45,985 nucleotides of DNA from Nitrosomonas sp. Lineage in GTDB: Bacteria > Pseudomonadota > Gammaproteobacteria > Burkholderiales > Nitrosomonadaceae. The position numbers and the translations under genes were made by a program. Position 1 is the first letter of the stretch. The number at the start of each line of letters is the position of its first letter. The DNA is taken from contig JAJFJG010000213.1 in assembly GCA_021774265.1 (NCBI GenBank), positions 1 through 45,985 of the forward strand, given 5' to 3'. This document shows positions 35,262 through 44,010 of this stretch, piece after piece. A model generated the notes under the pieces. The model ran no database searches and was not told the DNA's origin. It worked only from the letters and a program-made list of their open reading frames with translations.

Positions 35262-35801
35262 TTGATACGTAAATTTAATTGCTCGAAAGTCCTGTTTGCC
35301 ATTTTCATAATGCTATGGTATGTCGGTGTTTACGCAGTTAATACTAAAATTGGCATTGTTAATACTGATAAAATCTTGCGTGAATCTGAACCAGCCGTCA
35401 TTGCGCAACTTAAAATAGAGCAAGAGTTCTTCCCTCGTGATGAGCAAATAAAAAAAATGGCCGCGCGGGCAAAAGAACTACAAGCGCAGTTAGAAAAAAA
35501 AAGCGCATCAATGTCAGAAGCTGATCGACGTGACATGGAACGTATATTGGCAAACTTGAGCCGCGAATTTCAAAGAGCAAAACGACAATTAAGAGAAGAT
35601 CTAAGTGTTCGCCAGAATGAAGAGTTTGGCATCATTCTGGAACATACCAATGAGGTGATTAAGAGGATAGCAGAAACAGAGAAATATGACCTTATATTAC
35701 AGTTGCAAGATTCTGTTTATCGTAGTGAACGGATCGACATCACAGAACAGGTTCTCAAAGCATTAGAAGGCCGCATACGCCAACCGGCAACTTCTAAATG
35801 A
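35262..35801 (+). CDS. skp: Periplasmic OmpH/Skp-family chaperone
   Basis: Holds unfolded outer-membrane proteins on the way from the Sec channel to BamA. The 179-residue precursor has a signal peptide ending near GVYA and a mature start VNTKIGIVNTDKILRESEPA, followed by a long charged coiled-coil region (about residues 55-130) that forms the chaperone's tentacles. The start is TTG at 35262, set by AGGAG at 35251-35255 with 6-nt spacing. In most proteobacteria lpxD follows here; in this window fabZ does. Confidence 0.93.
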   Translation: MIRKFNCSKVLFAIFIMLWYVGVYAVNTKIGIVNTDKILRESEPAVIAQLKIEQEFFPRDEQIKKMAARAKELQAQLEKKSASMSEADRRDMERILANLSREFQRAKRQLREDLSVRQNEEFGIILEHTNEVIKRIAETEKYDLILQLQDSVYRSERIDITEQVLKALEGRIRQPATSK

Positions 35802-35860
35802 TACACGTGTTTCATTAATCAAAGTGTTTTGTTAAATACAAAAATTCAAAGGGGAAAGTT

Positions 35861-36304
35861 ATGAGTGGCATGGACATTCATGAGATATTAAAATATCTGC
35901 CGCATCGGTATCCATTTTTATTGGTCGACCGGGTCATTTCATATGAAAAAGGCAAAGACATTGTTGCACTTAAGAATGTCAGCATTAATGAACATTTCTT
36001 TTCTGGTCATTTTCCTCATCATCCGGTAATGCCTGGTGTTCTTATTGTGGAGGCGTTGGCACAGGCTGCTGCTATTCTTACACTGAGGACTGAAGGCTCC
36101 AAAGTTGATAAAAATTCTGTTTACTATTTTGTTGGAATTGATGGGGTACGTTTTAAACGACCTGTTATGGCGGGTGATCAATTAATCCTTAACGTTTCGA
36201 TTGATCGGGAAAAGAAAGGATTGTGGAAATACTCAGCTCATGCTGAAGTGGATGGCAACCTTGTAACCGAAGCGAAATTAATGTGCACGTCAAGAAACGT
36301 TTAA
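35861..36304 (+). CDS. fabZ: (3R)-hydroxyacyl-ACP dehydratase FabZ
   Basis: Dehydrates beta-hydroxyacyl-ACP in fatty-acid elongation; hot-dog fold. Active-site His50 is in [20 protein letters not shown], with Glu64 in the same block; [11 protein letters not shown] precedes it. The 147-residue length is normal. GGGGAAAG lies upstream of the ATG. It normally sits between lpxD and lpxA in the lipid A cluster; here both are missing and rnhB overlaps its end by 22 nt. Confidence 0.97.
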   Translation: MSGMDIHEILKYLPHRYPFLLVDRVISYEKGKDIVALKNVSINEHFFSGHFPHHPVMPGVLIVEALAQAAAILTLRTEGSKVDKNSVYYFVGIDGVRFKRPVMAGDQLILNVSIDREKKGLWKYSAHAEVDGNLVTEAKLMCTSRNV

Positions 36305-36882
36305 CCCCATATTTAAATAATTATGTTTTAGCTTGTGGTGTAGATGAGGCCGGAAGAGGGCCGCTCGCGGGGCCTGTTCTTGCGGCATGTGTCATTCTAG
36401 ACCCCTGCCGAAAAATAGATGGTCTGGCCGACTCGAAAAAGATCAGCGCAAAAAAACGTGAGAATTTGGCGGTCTTAATCAAGAGATATTCTAAAGCATG
36501 GGCAATTGCTTCTGCTTCTGTAGCAGAAATTGATCAACTGAATATTTTGCAAGCCAGTTTGCTTGCAATGAAACGTGCTGTTGAAAGTTTACCATTGACG
36601 CCCAATATTGTTTTAGTCGATGGCAACCATTGTCCACAACTGAAATGTCCTGTCCGGGCTATTATCAAGGGTGACAGCTTAATATCAGAAATTTCAGCCG
36701 CTTCTATCCTGGCTAAGACAGCACGTGATGCTGAAATGCTCGTATTACATTCAAGTTTTCCATGTTATGGTTTTGATCAACATAAAGGCTATCCTACCAA
36801 GAAACATGTTGCTGCATTACAGAAATATGGCGTTTCTTGCGTTCATCGGCGCAGTTTCTCGCCCGTTAAATCAATGATCTAG
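36283..36882 (+). CDS. rnhB: Ribonuclease HII
   Basis: Removes single ribonucleotides and RNA-DNA hybrids from the chromosome. The catalytic carboxylates begin with Asp21-Glu22 in [19 protein letters not shown]; the further acidic residues lie in VLVDGNH and [10 protein letters not shown]. The 199-residue length is normal. The GTG start at 36283 lies inside the fabZ gene end, the only start that gives a full N-terminus; the overlap suggests coupled translation. lpxA and lpxB, which often stand between fabZ and rnhB, are not present. Confidence 0.95.
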   Translation: MHVKKRLTPYLNNYVLACGVDEAGRGPLAGPVLAACVILDPCRKIDGLADSKKISAKKRENLAVLIKRYSKAWAIASASVAEIDQLNILQASLLAMKRAVESLPLTPNIVLVDGNHCPQLKCPVRAIIKGDSLISEISAASILAKTARDAEMLVLHSSFPCYGFDQHKGYPTKKHVAALQKYGVSCVHRRSFSPVKSMI

Positions 36883-37062
36883 CCTGTGCAGCCTGCTGTC
36901 ATTATAGTAACGGCGTATTATGAATGATAAGTCAATAAAAATCGAAGTATCTCAAAACTTAGTCCAATTTATTGGTTAGAACAAGTAAACTTATGCTTTA
37001 ACGATCTGGTCGTGAATAATCTAAATGGATAAAAAACGACCCAATTAAAAAAAGGAAATGGT

Positions 37063-37269
37063 GTGATTAAACGACTATTCTGGCTGATTCAAATTCTTTC
37101 TATCATTTTCCCGATTATGATTTTTATTGGTTATATCGTCATGGCTGAGGGCGATCAATTTACATCAGCACACTACATGATGACCGGACTGAGTGCGATT
37201 CCTTTTGTTATTGTTCAATTGCTCAAATTCCTGATGTCCGATGTGCGAGATGAGAGCGACACTGACTAA
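37063..37269 (+). CDS. Small two-helix inner-membrane protein, unknown
   Basis: The 68-residue product has two hydrophobic segments (about residues 5-27, and 40-58), a short loop with MAEGDQFTSAHY between them and an acidic tail VRDESDTD. The GTG at 37063 follows AAAGGA at 37051-37056. No family is recognised, and no neighbouring gene suggests a role. The clean ribosome-binding site and membrane-like composition support a real gene. Confidence 0.6.
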   Translation: MIKRLFWLIQILSIIFPIMIFIGYIVMAEGDQFTSAHYMMTGLSAIPFVIVQLLKFLMSDVRDESDTD

Positions 37270-37336
37270 AGTCGTTAGTGATTCAGATATTGCTTAATGC
37301 TGCGTGTAATATTCAATTTTCATCGCGGACTCAACT

Positions 37337-37471
37337 ATGACTGAGTATGAATTACTTAACCTAATAATAGAAAGGCGGAACAAAGGGGTAAATTTGCTTC
37401 AATGGTGGGGTGCAATATCAATTGTTGCTGGCTTTTTCTGATCTAAACGAAAGGGGTTGAGTAATATCTAA
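37337..37471 (+). pseudogene. Small membrane-protein ORF with an in-frame TGA
   Basis: From ATG 37337 the frame reads MTEYELLNLIIERRNKGVNL and then LQWWGAISIVAGFF before TGA at 37439-37441. Past that stop the same frame continues SKRKGLSNI to TAA at 37469. Polar start, one hydrophobic segment and a basic tail make a natural small membrane protein if TGA replaced a TGG codon. Without read-through it would be a 34-residue peptide. Expression is not shown. Confidence 0.4.
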
Positions 37472-37906
37472 ACAAACCAAGACCATGATTCAGATCCATT
37501 TGTTTGGTAGATTATCTAAAGCCTTTTAATGCTGCTTCAATAGTGCGTGGTGCTGTGCTGTGCCTGTTTAATAGTAAAAATTTATTTTTCTATTACTTTC
37601 ACCGAATAAAACAAAAAAGCACATTACAAAACTTAAAATCTCGGGATAATTTATTTTCTTATTTGGAAGAATAATCTCTTGCTTACGAATTATCTTCCGT
37701 CTGTGTGAGTCGTGCAGTATTAGGGGTTATACCTGCAATAAATCAAATAAAGAGTGGTTTTTGTTAAAAAATTAACATATGACTAATCCCACTGTCTAAT
37801 TTTTCTTAGTCTGGCACTATGACCGTTGTTTTCCTGGTATAGACAGTGACACGCGTTAATTACCAATCATTTATAATACGTTTTTAACGAAAACTTAGTT
37901 GTATAA
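37472..37906. other. Non-coding stretch with two inverted repeats
   Basis: No credible reading frame was found. Two structures stand out. The first is an imperfect hairpin, GGAAGAATAAT (37665-37675) with ATTATCTTCC (37689-37698). The second is the bracketed element at 37790-37848. AT content rises towards the start of the peptidase gene at 37907, where its promoter should be. Confidence 0.55.
37790..37848. repeat. 59-bp element bounded by a perfect 9-bp inverted repeat
   Basis: CACTGTCTA (37790-37798) and TAGACAGTG (37840-37848) are exact inverted copies enclosing 41 bp with no coding potential. The shape fits either a stem-loop transcript or a tiny transposable remnant with terminal repeats. 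Confidence 0.45.
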
Positions 37907-38590
37907 ATGCTCTATTTAATACTCATTATTCTGATTGTTGCACTTATTGTTGGCCCCTCTTATTGGGTAAAACACACGCTTAAGAAGTATAGTTATCCTG
38001 AGGATCGTTACCCAGGTACTGGGGCAGAGCTTGCGCGGATATTGCTTGATTGGGCAAAGTTACAGTCGGTTAAGGTTGAAATAACCGATGTGGGTGACCA
38101 TTATGATCCTATTGAGAAGGTTGTTCGTTTAACGCCGGATAAATTTAATGGTAAGTCTTTAACGGCGATTACGGTTGCGGCACATGAGGTGGGTCATGCA
38201 ATTCAGGATCGTGATGGGTATTTGCCATTGCGATTGCGTACTAAACTGGTGAGGCTGGCGGCGCCAGCCGAGAAATTCGGCGCGGCTATTTTAATGCTTG
38301 CGCCAATTGTTTTGATTGTTACGCGAGCACCTATTGCGGGCGCTTTATTTCTGGCTGGTGGTTTGTTAACAATAGGTGCAGCAACTTTAGTGCATCTGGT
38401 GACGTTGCCGATGGAGATGCATGCTAGCTTTTCACGTGCGTTACCGATGCTTGAGAAAGGTGGTTTCTTAATAGATGGAGATGCGCCTCATGCGCGGCGT
38501 ATATTGAGAGCAGCGGCTTTAACTTATGTTTCTGCTTCGCTAATGACTTTGCTTAATATGGGTCGATGGTGGGCTATTTTGCGCAGGTAA
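37907..38590 (+). CDS. YugP-type zinc-dependent membrane metallopeptidase
   Basis: Neutral zinc metallopeptidase of the YugP family (Zn_peptidase_2), anchored in the inner membrane. The zinc site HEVGH (His93, Glu94, His97) is in VAAHEVGHAIQDRDGY. The probable third ligand is in the downstream LPMEMHAS motif, the family's LPxE-x-x-AS block. Hydrophobic segments lie at residues 1-20 and about 122-165. The 227-residue length is normal. No substrate is known for bacterial members. It stands alone between a non-coding region and the secretion operon. Confidence 0.92.
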   Translation: MLYLILIILIVALIVGPSYWVKHTLKKYSYPEDRYPGTGAELARILLDWAKLQSVKVEITDVGDHYDPIEKVVRLTPDKFNGKSLTAITVAAHEVGHAIQDRDGYLPLRLRTKLVRLAAPAEKFGAAILMLAPIVLIVTRAPIAGALFLAGGLLTIGAATLVHLVTLPMEMHASFSRALPMLEKGGFLIDGDAPHARRILRAAALTYVSASLMTLLNMGRWWAILRR

Positions 38591-38770
38591 GTTTTCTAAA
38601 AAAAGCCTGTATTTACAGATATTATCAAGTTAATTGAATGATTATAGGTTATGTAATATGTCTAAGCTTCGCTTATAATTTATAACAAAAATATTTCTGT
38701 CATATAAATAGCTTATATTGGCAAGAAACATATACCGTGATGGTAATAAAATTAATCTAAGAGGTTAAAA

Positions 38771-39205
38771 ATGATGCGTTGGCAGACACAACGATATATA
38801 CAAAATGCACGTGGTTTTACGTTATTAGAATTGCTAGTTGTAATGGTTATTATCGGTTTATTAGCAGCTTATGTTGGGCCAAAATATTTTTCTCAAGTTG
38901 GGAGGTCTGAAATCCGTATGGCCCAGGCTCAAATAGATGCTTTGGAAAAATCATTGCATCAGTATCGTTTAGATGTGGGTAGCTATCCATCGACTGAAAA
39001 TGGTCTTGCTGCCTTGATGGTTAGTCCGAATAATGAGCCGCGATGGAATGGGCCTTATCTGTCTAAAACTCCACCGGATGATCCTTGGGGACGCCCTTAT
39101 ATTTACAAATATCCCGGTGATCGTTCAGAATTCGACTTGTTTTCGCTTGGTAGAGATGGTCAACCTGGTGGTGAGGCTGAAGCTGCTGACATTACAAATT
39201 GGTAA
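38771..39205 (+). CDS. gspG: Major pseudopilin (GspG-like) of a type II secretion-like system
   Basis: Prepilin that builds the periplasmic pseudopilus. After a 15-residue basic leader the cleavage site is G15-F16 in ARGFTLLELLVVMVIIGLLA, with the conserved Glu at +5 (Glu20). The C-terminal domain has the GspG pattern YPSTENGLAAL, PYLSKTPPDDPWGRPYIY and the calcium-loop region FDLFSLGRDGQPGG. The length of 144 residues is normal. GAGG at 38761-38764 precedes the ATG. First gene of an operon running to the window edge; no prepilin peptidase gene is within the window. Confidence 0.95.
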   Translation: MMRWQTQRYIQNARGFTLLELLVVMVIIGLLAAYVGPKYFSQVGRSEIRMAQAQIDALEKSLHQYRLDVGSYPSTENGLAALMVSPNNEPRWNGPYLSKTPPDDPWGRPYIYKYPGDRSEFDLFSLGRDGQPGGEAEAADITNW

Positions 39206-39215
39206 ATTTTAGCTA

Positions 39216-40400
39216 ATGCGTTATGAGGTGAAAGCTGTTCTTTCAGGACAAGGTACTGTGAAGCTCGAGCTTGAAGCAAACAGCGAGGAAGAGGCGCGTC
39301 TTCAAGTTATTGAACAGGGCGGCATGGTACTCAGTGTGAAGCGCAGCTTCACGGGCTTTACTTTCAAATCAAAGACAACTTTCCCGCTGGTGCATTTTAG
39401 CCAGGAACTGCTTTCACTGTTAACCGCAGGGCTAAGCTTAGTGGAAAGTATCGAGACCTTGGTTGACAAAGAACAAGATGCAGGCATCCGTAAAGTCATA
39501 CAAGATCTACTGGCACGGCTTTATGAAGGGATTACTTTTTCAAGTGCATTGGAAGAATACCCGCACGCATTTCCAGCTTTGTATATTTCAACAGTTCGGG
39601 CTAGTGAACGAACAGGTGATTTGCCTGAAGCATTAACCCGCTTCATTTCTTATCAAACGCAGATGGATTCCGTGCGTAAAACACTGGTGGGCGCCTCAAT
39701 TTACCCTGTTTTATTGTTAACCGTTGGTTTGTTAGTATCGATGTTTTTGTTGGTGTTTGTGGTGCCTAAATTCAGTGCAATCTACGATGATATTGGCTCT
39801 GACTTACCTTGGCTTTCAGTGTTGCTCATTCAGTGGGGACAATTTGTACACGAGCGTGGCGGAGAATTGGCTGTTATTGCAATCGCTCTTTTTAGCGCTA
39901 TTTTTTACGGGATAACACGTCCTAAGTTTAAGGCCTATGCCATGCGGCAATTATGGCGTATACCGGCTATTGGCGAGAATATGCGCGTGTATCAATTGGC
40001 TCGTTTTTATAAAACGTTAGGCATGTTGCAACGTGGTGGCATCCCAATTACACAAGCACTAGACATGGTCAGTGGGTTACTACAACCGCATTTTCGGCCC
40101 AGCGTCGAAGCTGCAGCCAAGCATATTCGTGAGGGTAAGACCATTTCCAGTGCAATGGAAATGGAGGGACTCACCACAGCCGTTGGCAACCGTATGCTAC
40201 GCGTGGGTGAACGAACGGGCTTAATGGGAGATATGATGGAACGCATTGGTAATTTTCATGATGAAGAGATTGCGCGATGGGTTGAGTGGACAACCAAGCT
40301 TATTGAACCCATTTTAATGGCGGTCATTGGAATCGTGATTGGCGGTATTATTATTCTTATGTATATGCCCATATTTGATTTGGCGGGAAGTATTAATTGA
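39216..40400 (+). CDS. gspF: Inner-membrane platform protein GspF/PilC family
   Basis: Polytopic inner-membrane protein that couples the secretion ATPase to pseudopilus growth. The 394-residue protein has the duplicated GspF domain; the first copy starts HFSQELLSLLTAGLSLVESI and the second LARFYKTLGMLQRGGIPITQ. Three hydrophobic helices lie at about residues 165-190, 215-232 and 365-388. The stop overlaps the GspE start by 4 nt. The gene begins 10 nt after gspG. Confidence 0.95.
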   Translation: MRYEVKAVLSGQGTVKLELEANSEEEARLQVIEQGGMVLSVKRSFTGFTFKSKTTFPLVHFSQELLSLLTAGLSLVESIETLVDKEQDAGIRKVIQDLLARLYEGITFSSALEEYPHAFPALYISTVRASERTGDLPEALTRFISYQTQMDSVRKTLVGASIYPVLLLTVGLLVSMFLLVFVVPKFSAIYDDIGSDLPWLSVLLIQWGQFVHERGGELAVIAIALFSAIFYGITRPKFKAYAMRQLWRIPAIGENMRVYQLARFYKTLGMLQRGGIPITQALDMVSGLLQPHFRPSVEAAAKHIREGKTISSAMEMEGLTTAVGNRMLRVGERTGLMGDMMERIGNFHDEEIARWVEWTTKLIEPILMAVIGIVIGGIIILMYMPIFDLAGSIN

Positions 40401-42088
40401 TAGAACCCCCTATGCAACCAACTGAAAAACTGCCAATTAGTGCCAATTTTCTTAGTGAAGCACGACAAGAGGCGTTAAAACAAGGTGTTTCAGTCATCAA
40501 AGTGCTGGAAGAAAGTGGCGGCTATGCGCCAGATGATCTTATCCAGGAGCTAGGGCGGCTGCTTCATATTCCCGTGTTGACTATGGAAACCTTAAGAGCG
40601 CTCAACCCCGCTTACGATAAATTGCCCTTTTCCGAAGCTTCACAACATGAGTGTGCTTTATTTAGTAAAGATGAAACTTATGTGCTCGCAGTAAGCGATC
40701 CTTTCGCGCCAAATTTACATTCATGGTCGGAAGAGCGTTTTGATGTGGATGCGATATGGCATTTGGTGCACCCAGCTGATTTGACCGCTTTCTTTGCTCA
40801 GCAAGAAAAAACCATGCGTGCTATGGATAATGTGCTGGGATCTTCCGAACTGGATATTATCCAAACTGGTGTTGAAGACCTTTCTCTAAAATCGATTAAT
40901 GAAGGCACTAGTCAAGTTGTGCGACTAGTGCATTCCACATTGTATGACGCACATAAGTCTCAAGCCAGTGACATTCATCTTGAGATGGTAACGGGTGCAT
41001 TATCCATTAAGTACCGCATTGATGGCGTCTTGATGTCCATCGGTGTCATGCAGGGTGCGGACTTGGCTGAACAAGTTATTTCACGTATTAAGGTAATGTC
41101 TGAGTTGGATATTGCTGAACGGCGTGTGCCACAGGATGGTCGTTTTAAAGTGTCGATACAAGGTCGGGAAATTGATTTTCGCGTCTCAATTATGCCAAGT
41201 ATTTTTGGTGAAGATGCAGTGTTGCGTATTCTTGATCGGCAGGCGCTCTCCGATCACGTCGAGGGATTGACACTCAATCAACTGGGTTTTAACTCGTCGG
41301 CAATAGCAACTATTCGTCGCTTGAGCTCTGAACCCTATGGTATGTTGCTAGTCACTGGTCCTACGGGTAGTGGTAAAACTACATCGCTCTATGCAGCAAT
41401 TTCCGAAGTGAACAAAGGCAGTGATAAAATCATCACCATTGAAGACCCGATTGAATATCAGTTGCCTGGCGTGTTGCAAATACCTGTCAATGAGAAAAAA
41501 GGGCTAACCTTCGCACGAGGTTTACGCTCAATTTTGCGCCATGACCCAGATAAGATCATGGTGGGTGAAATTCGCGATTCTGAAACTGCACAAATAGCGA
41601 TTCAAGCAGCACTCACAGGCCATCTTGTGTTTACAACGGTTCATGCTAACAATGTATTTGACGTGATAGGGCGTTTCTCACATATGGGGGTTGACCCCTA
41701 TAGCTTTGTTTCTGCTTTAAATGGTATTGCAGCGCAGCGATTGGTGCGTTTACTGTGTGAACACTGTGCTGTTGCAGAGCGCCCTGATGATGAGATTGTA
41801 ACTGAATCAGGCATTAGTCTTGATGAAGCCAGTGGTTATCATTTTCGCGCAGGAAAAGGTTGTGGGCAATGCCGAGGTAGTGGCTATCGTGGACGTAACG
41901 CCATTGCAGAGATACTGATTCTAAATGATGAAATTCGCGAATTGATAGTTGCACAAGAACCCATACGGAAAATAAAAGAAGCCGCACAAAAGAACGGTAC
42001 GCACTTCTTGCGCGAAGGCGCGTTGGACATGGTCAAGGAAGGATTAACTAGCTTAGAGGAGGCCAATCGTGTCACCATCGTGGCGTGA
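40397..42088 (+). CDS. gspE: Type II secretion/type IV pilus assembly ATPase GspE family
   Basis: Hexameric cytoplasmic ATPase powering pseudopilus assembly. Walker A GPTGSGKTTSLYAAI is near residue 320; the Asp box includes IITIEDPIEYQLPG, Walker B is DKIMVGEIRDSETA, and the His box is LVFTTVHANN. A four-cysteine zinc loop (LLCEHC, later GCGQCRGSGYRG) is intact, as in GspE and PilB. The N-terminal 150 residues carry the N1E-like domain. The start is TTG 40397 or ATG 40412; the former overlaps gspF. The stop lies 20 nt inside the next gene. Confidence 0.95.
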   Translation: MIEPPMQPTEKLPISANFLSEARQEALKQGVSVIKVLEESGGYAPDDLIQELGRLLHIPVLTMETLRALNPAYDKLPFSEASQHECALFSKDETYVLAVSDPFAPNLHSWSEERFDVDAIWHLVHPADLTAFFAQQEKTMRAMDNVLGSSELDIIQTGVEDLSLKSINEGTSQVVRLVHSTLYDAHKSQASDIHLEMVTGALSIKYRIDGVLMSIGVMQGADLAEQVISRIKVMSELDIAERRVPQDGRFKVSIQGREIDFRVSIMPSIFGEDAVLRILDRQALSDHVEGLTLNQLGFNSSAIATIRRLSSEPYGMLLVTGPTGSGKTTSLYAAISEVNKGSDKIITIEDPIEYQLPGVLQIPVNEKKGLTFARGLRSILRHDPDKIMVGEIRDSETAQIAIQAALTGHLVFTTVHANNVFDVIGRFSHMGVDPYSFVSALNGIAAQRLVRLLCEHCAVAERPDDEIVTESGISLDEASGYHFRAGKGCGQCRGSGYRGRNAIAEILILNDEIRELIVAQEPIRKIKEAAQKNGTHFLREGALDMVKEGLTSLEEANRVTIVA

Positions 42089-42902
42089 TCAAATACATGT
42101 TTTTTTTGCACCTGGGCGTGTTGACCTAGTGCGCTGGTCGCGTGGTTTTAAGCCGACACAGACACCTAAAATTACGCAACTATGCAAGAAAAATGATCCA
42201 GGGAAATTTGCCTGGGATGCGCCTTTGCATCAATTAGGGCAAATGCTGGAAGATGCTAGTGGCGCGGAGATGATTATTACGCTCTCTAATCATTTTGTTC
42301 GATATATTACCTTGCCGCCACAGGCAGAAATCACTACGCCAGAAGAAGTGTTTGCTTATGCTGCTTTCCGTATGCGTGAAGTTTATGCTGACCGGATTAA
42401 TAACTGGGAACTGAGTGTCAGCGCTTGGAATCCATCTAATGGCGCTATTTGTGCTGCGATAACGCGTGATTTCTTAATGCAGCTACAACAACTGGCAGTT
42501 CAATATAATGTCAAATTAAAACGCATTGAGCCTTATTTGACATCTACATTTGATCAATGGCATCAATCATTTAGTAATGAAAGAACATGCTATGCGTTGA
42601 TTGAAACTGGACGCGTTTGCATTGCATTATTAGCTGATGGTGTCTGGCATGGCATACGTAACCAAAAAATAATGCATTGCCTAGCTGATGAGCTACTTGC
42701 CGCGCTTGATCAGGAAATTATATTTTCAGGACATAAGTCAGATGTAGAGGAAGTTCTTGTTTTTGCGCCGGAGCACCCTGATTTGGCATTGCCGAAAGAT
42801 TGTGGCTGGAAGATTATCCTACCATCGGCTGATCTCACGGTTCCCGTTCACTATCCTTCTGTTATCAACCTAAGTGATGAGGCGAATTCATGCGTCGCTT
42901 AA
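42069..42902 (+). CDS. PilM/GspL/MshI-like actin-fold assembly protein
   Basis: The 277-residue protein has no transmembrane segment and fits the cytoplasmic PilM or N-terminal GspL role. By eye, ITLSNHFVRYITLPP, the EEVFAYAAFRMREVY block and LKRIEPYLTSTFDQW match the LSN-x-x-x-RY, PEE-hydrophobic and PYL pattern of GspL/MshI-type proteins. It lies directly after the ATPase gene and before a PilN-like gene, the PilM position. The GTG start overlaps gspE by 20 nt. Sequence identity to PilM is weak, so the assignment rests on order and size. Confidence 0.7.
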   Translation: MSPSWRDQIHVFFAPGRVDLVRWSRGFKPTQTPKITQLCKKNDPGKFAWDAPLHQLGQMLEDASGAEMIITLSNHFVRYITLPPQAEITTPEEVFAYAAFRMREVYADRINNWELSVSAWNPSNGAICAAITRDFLMQLQQLAVQYNVKLKRIEPYLTSTFDQWHQSFSNERTCYALIETGRVCIALLADGVWHGIRNQKIMHCLADELLAALDQEIIFSGHKSDVEEVLVFAPEHPDLALPKDCGWKIILPSADLTVPVHYPSVINLSDEANSCVA

Positions 42903-43441
42903 AGCTTCAGTTTCCCTATGTTGGCCAGCATTCACAAACAGTTGATTTTAGTTTGCTACTTATTGGTTTGTTGACATTGGTTATGGTGTCATACCAATTT
43001 ACAACCTCTGCGAAAGAAATTGATTATTGGGAGACACGCGTTGCACGTGTTGAACAACAGCGACAACAGCGTGAAGCAGCACCTAGACGGTCATCACGGC
43101 AAAATCAGCGAAATATTACTCAAGAAATTCGTCAAGAGATACAAAAAGCCAGTGTCGTTATTGATGAGATGAATCTGCCTTGGGAATCATTCTTTGATGC
43201 CATTGAGTTTGCGTCTCACGAAGATGTGGCGATTTTGTCATTGCAGCCGAGTATTGCTAACAATAATATGCGAATCAGTGGCGAAGCAAAGGATATGTCA
43301 GTATTGCTTTTGTTTGTTGAGGCACTGGAGCGCGAACTTGTTTTTGAGAATGCACACTTACTCAACTACAAAATAAAACTGGATAACCCACATAAACCGG
43401 TTGTTTTCTTACTGACAGCATCATGGAAGCATGTGTCGTGA
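42890..43441 (+). CDS. PilN-like bitopic inner-membrane protein
   Basis: A 183-residue protein with a short cytoplasmic start, one membrane helix at about residues 18-37 (SLLLIGLLTLVMVSYQF), a Gln/Arg-rich coiled-coil stretch and a C-terminal periplasmic domain with a ferredoxin-like pattern of strands and helices. This is the PilN layout. It overlaps the PilM-like gene by 13 nt and the next gene by 4 nt. Confidence 0.7.
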   Translation: MRRLKLQFPYVGQHSQTVDFSLLLIGLLTLVMVSYQFTTSAKEIDYWETRVARVEQQRQQREAAPRRSSRQNQRNITQEIRQEIQKASVVIDEMNLPWESFFDAIEFASHEDVAILSLQPSIANNNMRISGEAKDMSVLLLFVEALERELVFENAHLLNYKIKLDNPHKPVVFLLTASWKHVS

Positions 43442-44010
43442 AAATTGACTTGTTAAAAATTAACATACCCCAAATATCTCAGCAGGCAAGCTGGCAAGTT
43501 GCACGACTTGGTTCTGTTGGGAAAATTGGCGTTGGTTTATTCGCTGCAGCTATTGTTTTTTTTCTAGCGGCTGTTTTGCCACAGAGCTCAATGGTGTCTG
43601 AACTCAAAGAAAGAGCGGATGCGGCGCAAGTACAGGTTTCAGCTCAGGATGGGAGTAGCCCTGAGAGAAGAATCGGGGGCGATCAAGCGTTGCAAATATT
43701 TTATGATTTCTTTCCGCGTGTTGACTCATCACCGTTTTGGGTTAGAGAGTTGGTGCGAATCGCGAAGAAAAATGGTGTTGAAATGAATAGCAGCGATTAT
43801 CGTTTGGTTCATGAAAACAATGCACGTTTGGCTCGATATGAAATGATCTTGCCCATACGTGGCAAATATCCACAGATACGCTCATTTATAGCTGATTCGT
43901 TGCGGGATATTCCTGCGTTGGCGATTGCAGGTATGGTCATCAAACGAGAAAATGTTCAGACAGAGCAACTTGATGTGCGCCTTGAAATTAATCTTTTCCT
44001 GGATGAATGA
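43438..44010 (+). CDS. PilO/GspM-like bitopic inner-membrane protein
   Basis: The 190-residue product has one membrane helix at about residues 30-50 (IGVGLFAAAIVFFLAAVLP), a short helical stretch and a periplasmic ferredoxin-like domain (ALQIFYDFFPRVDSSPFWVR and YEMILPIRGKYPQIRSFIAD), the PilO/GspM pattern. The GTG at 43438 is chosen: it overlaps the upstream stop as GTGA and has GGAAG 8 nt before it. An ATG at 43423 would add five residues. Confidence 0.7.
   Translation: MKIDLLKINIPQISQQASWQVARLGSVGKIGVGLFAAAIVFFLAAVLPQSSMVSELKERADAAQVQVSAQDGSSPERRIGGDQALQIFYDFFPRVDSSPFWVRELVRIAKKNGVEMNSSDYRLVHENNARLARYEMILPIRGKYPQIRSFIADSLRDIPALAIAGMVIKRENVQTEQLDVRLEINLFLDE

Noticed and set aside
35802-35860. 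A hidden lpxD fragment between skp and fabZ
   Set aside because: Only 59 nt are available and no hexapeptide-repeat coding can be read in them.
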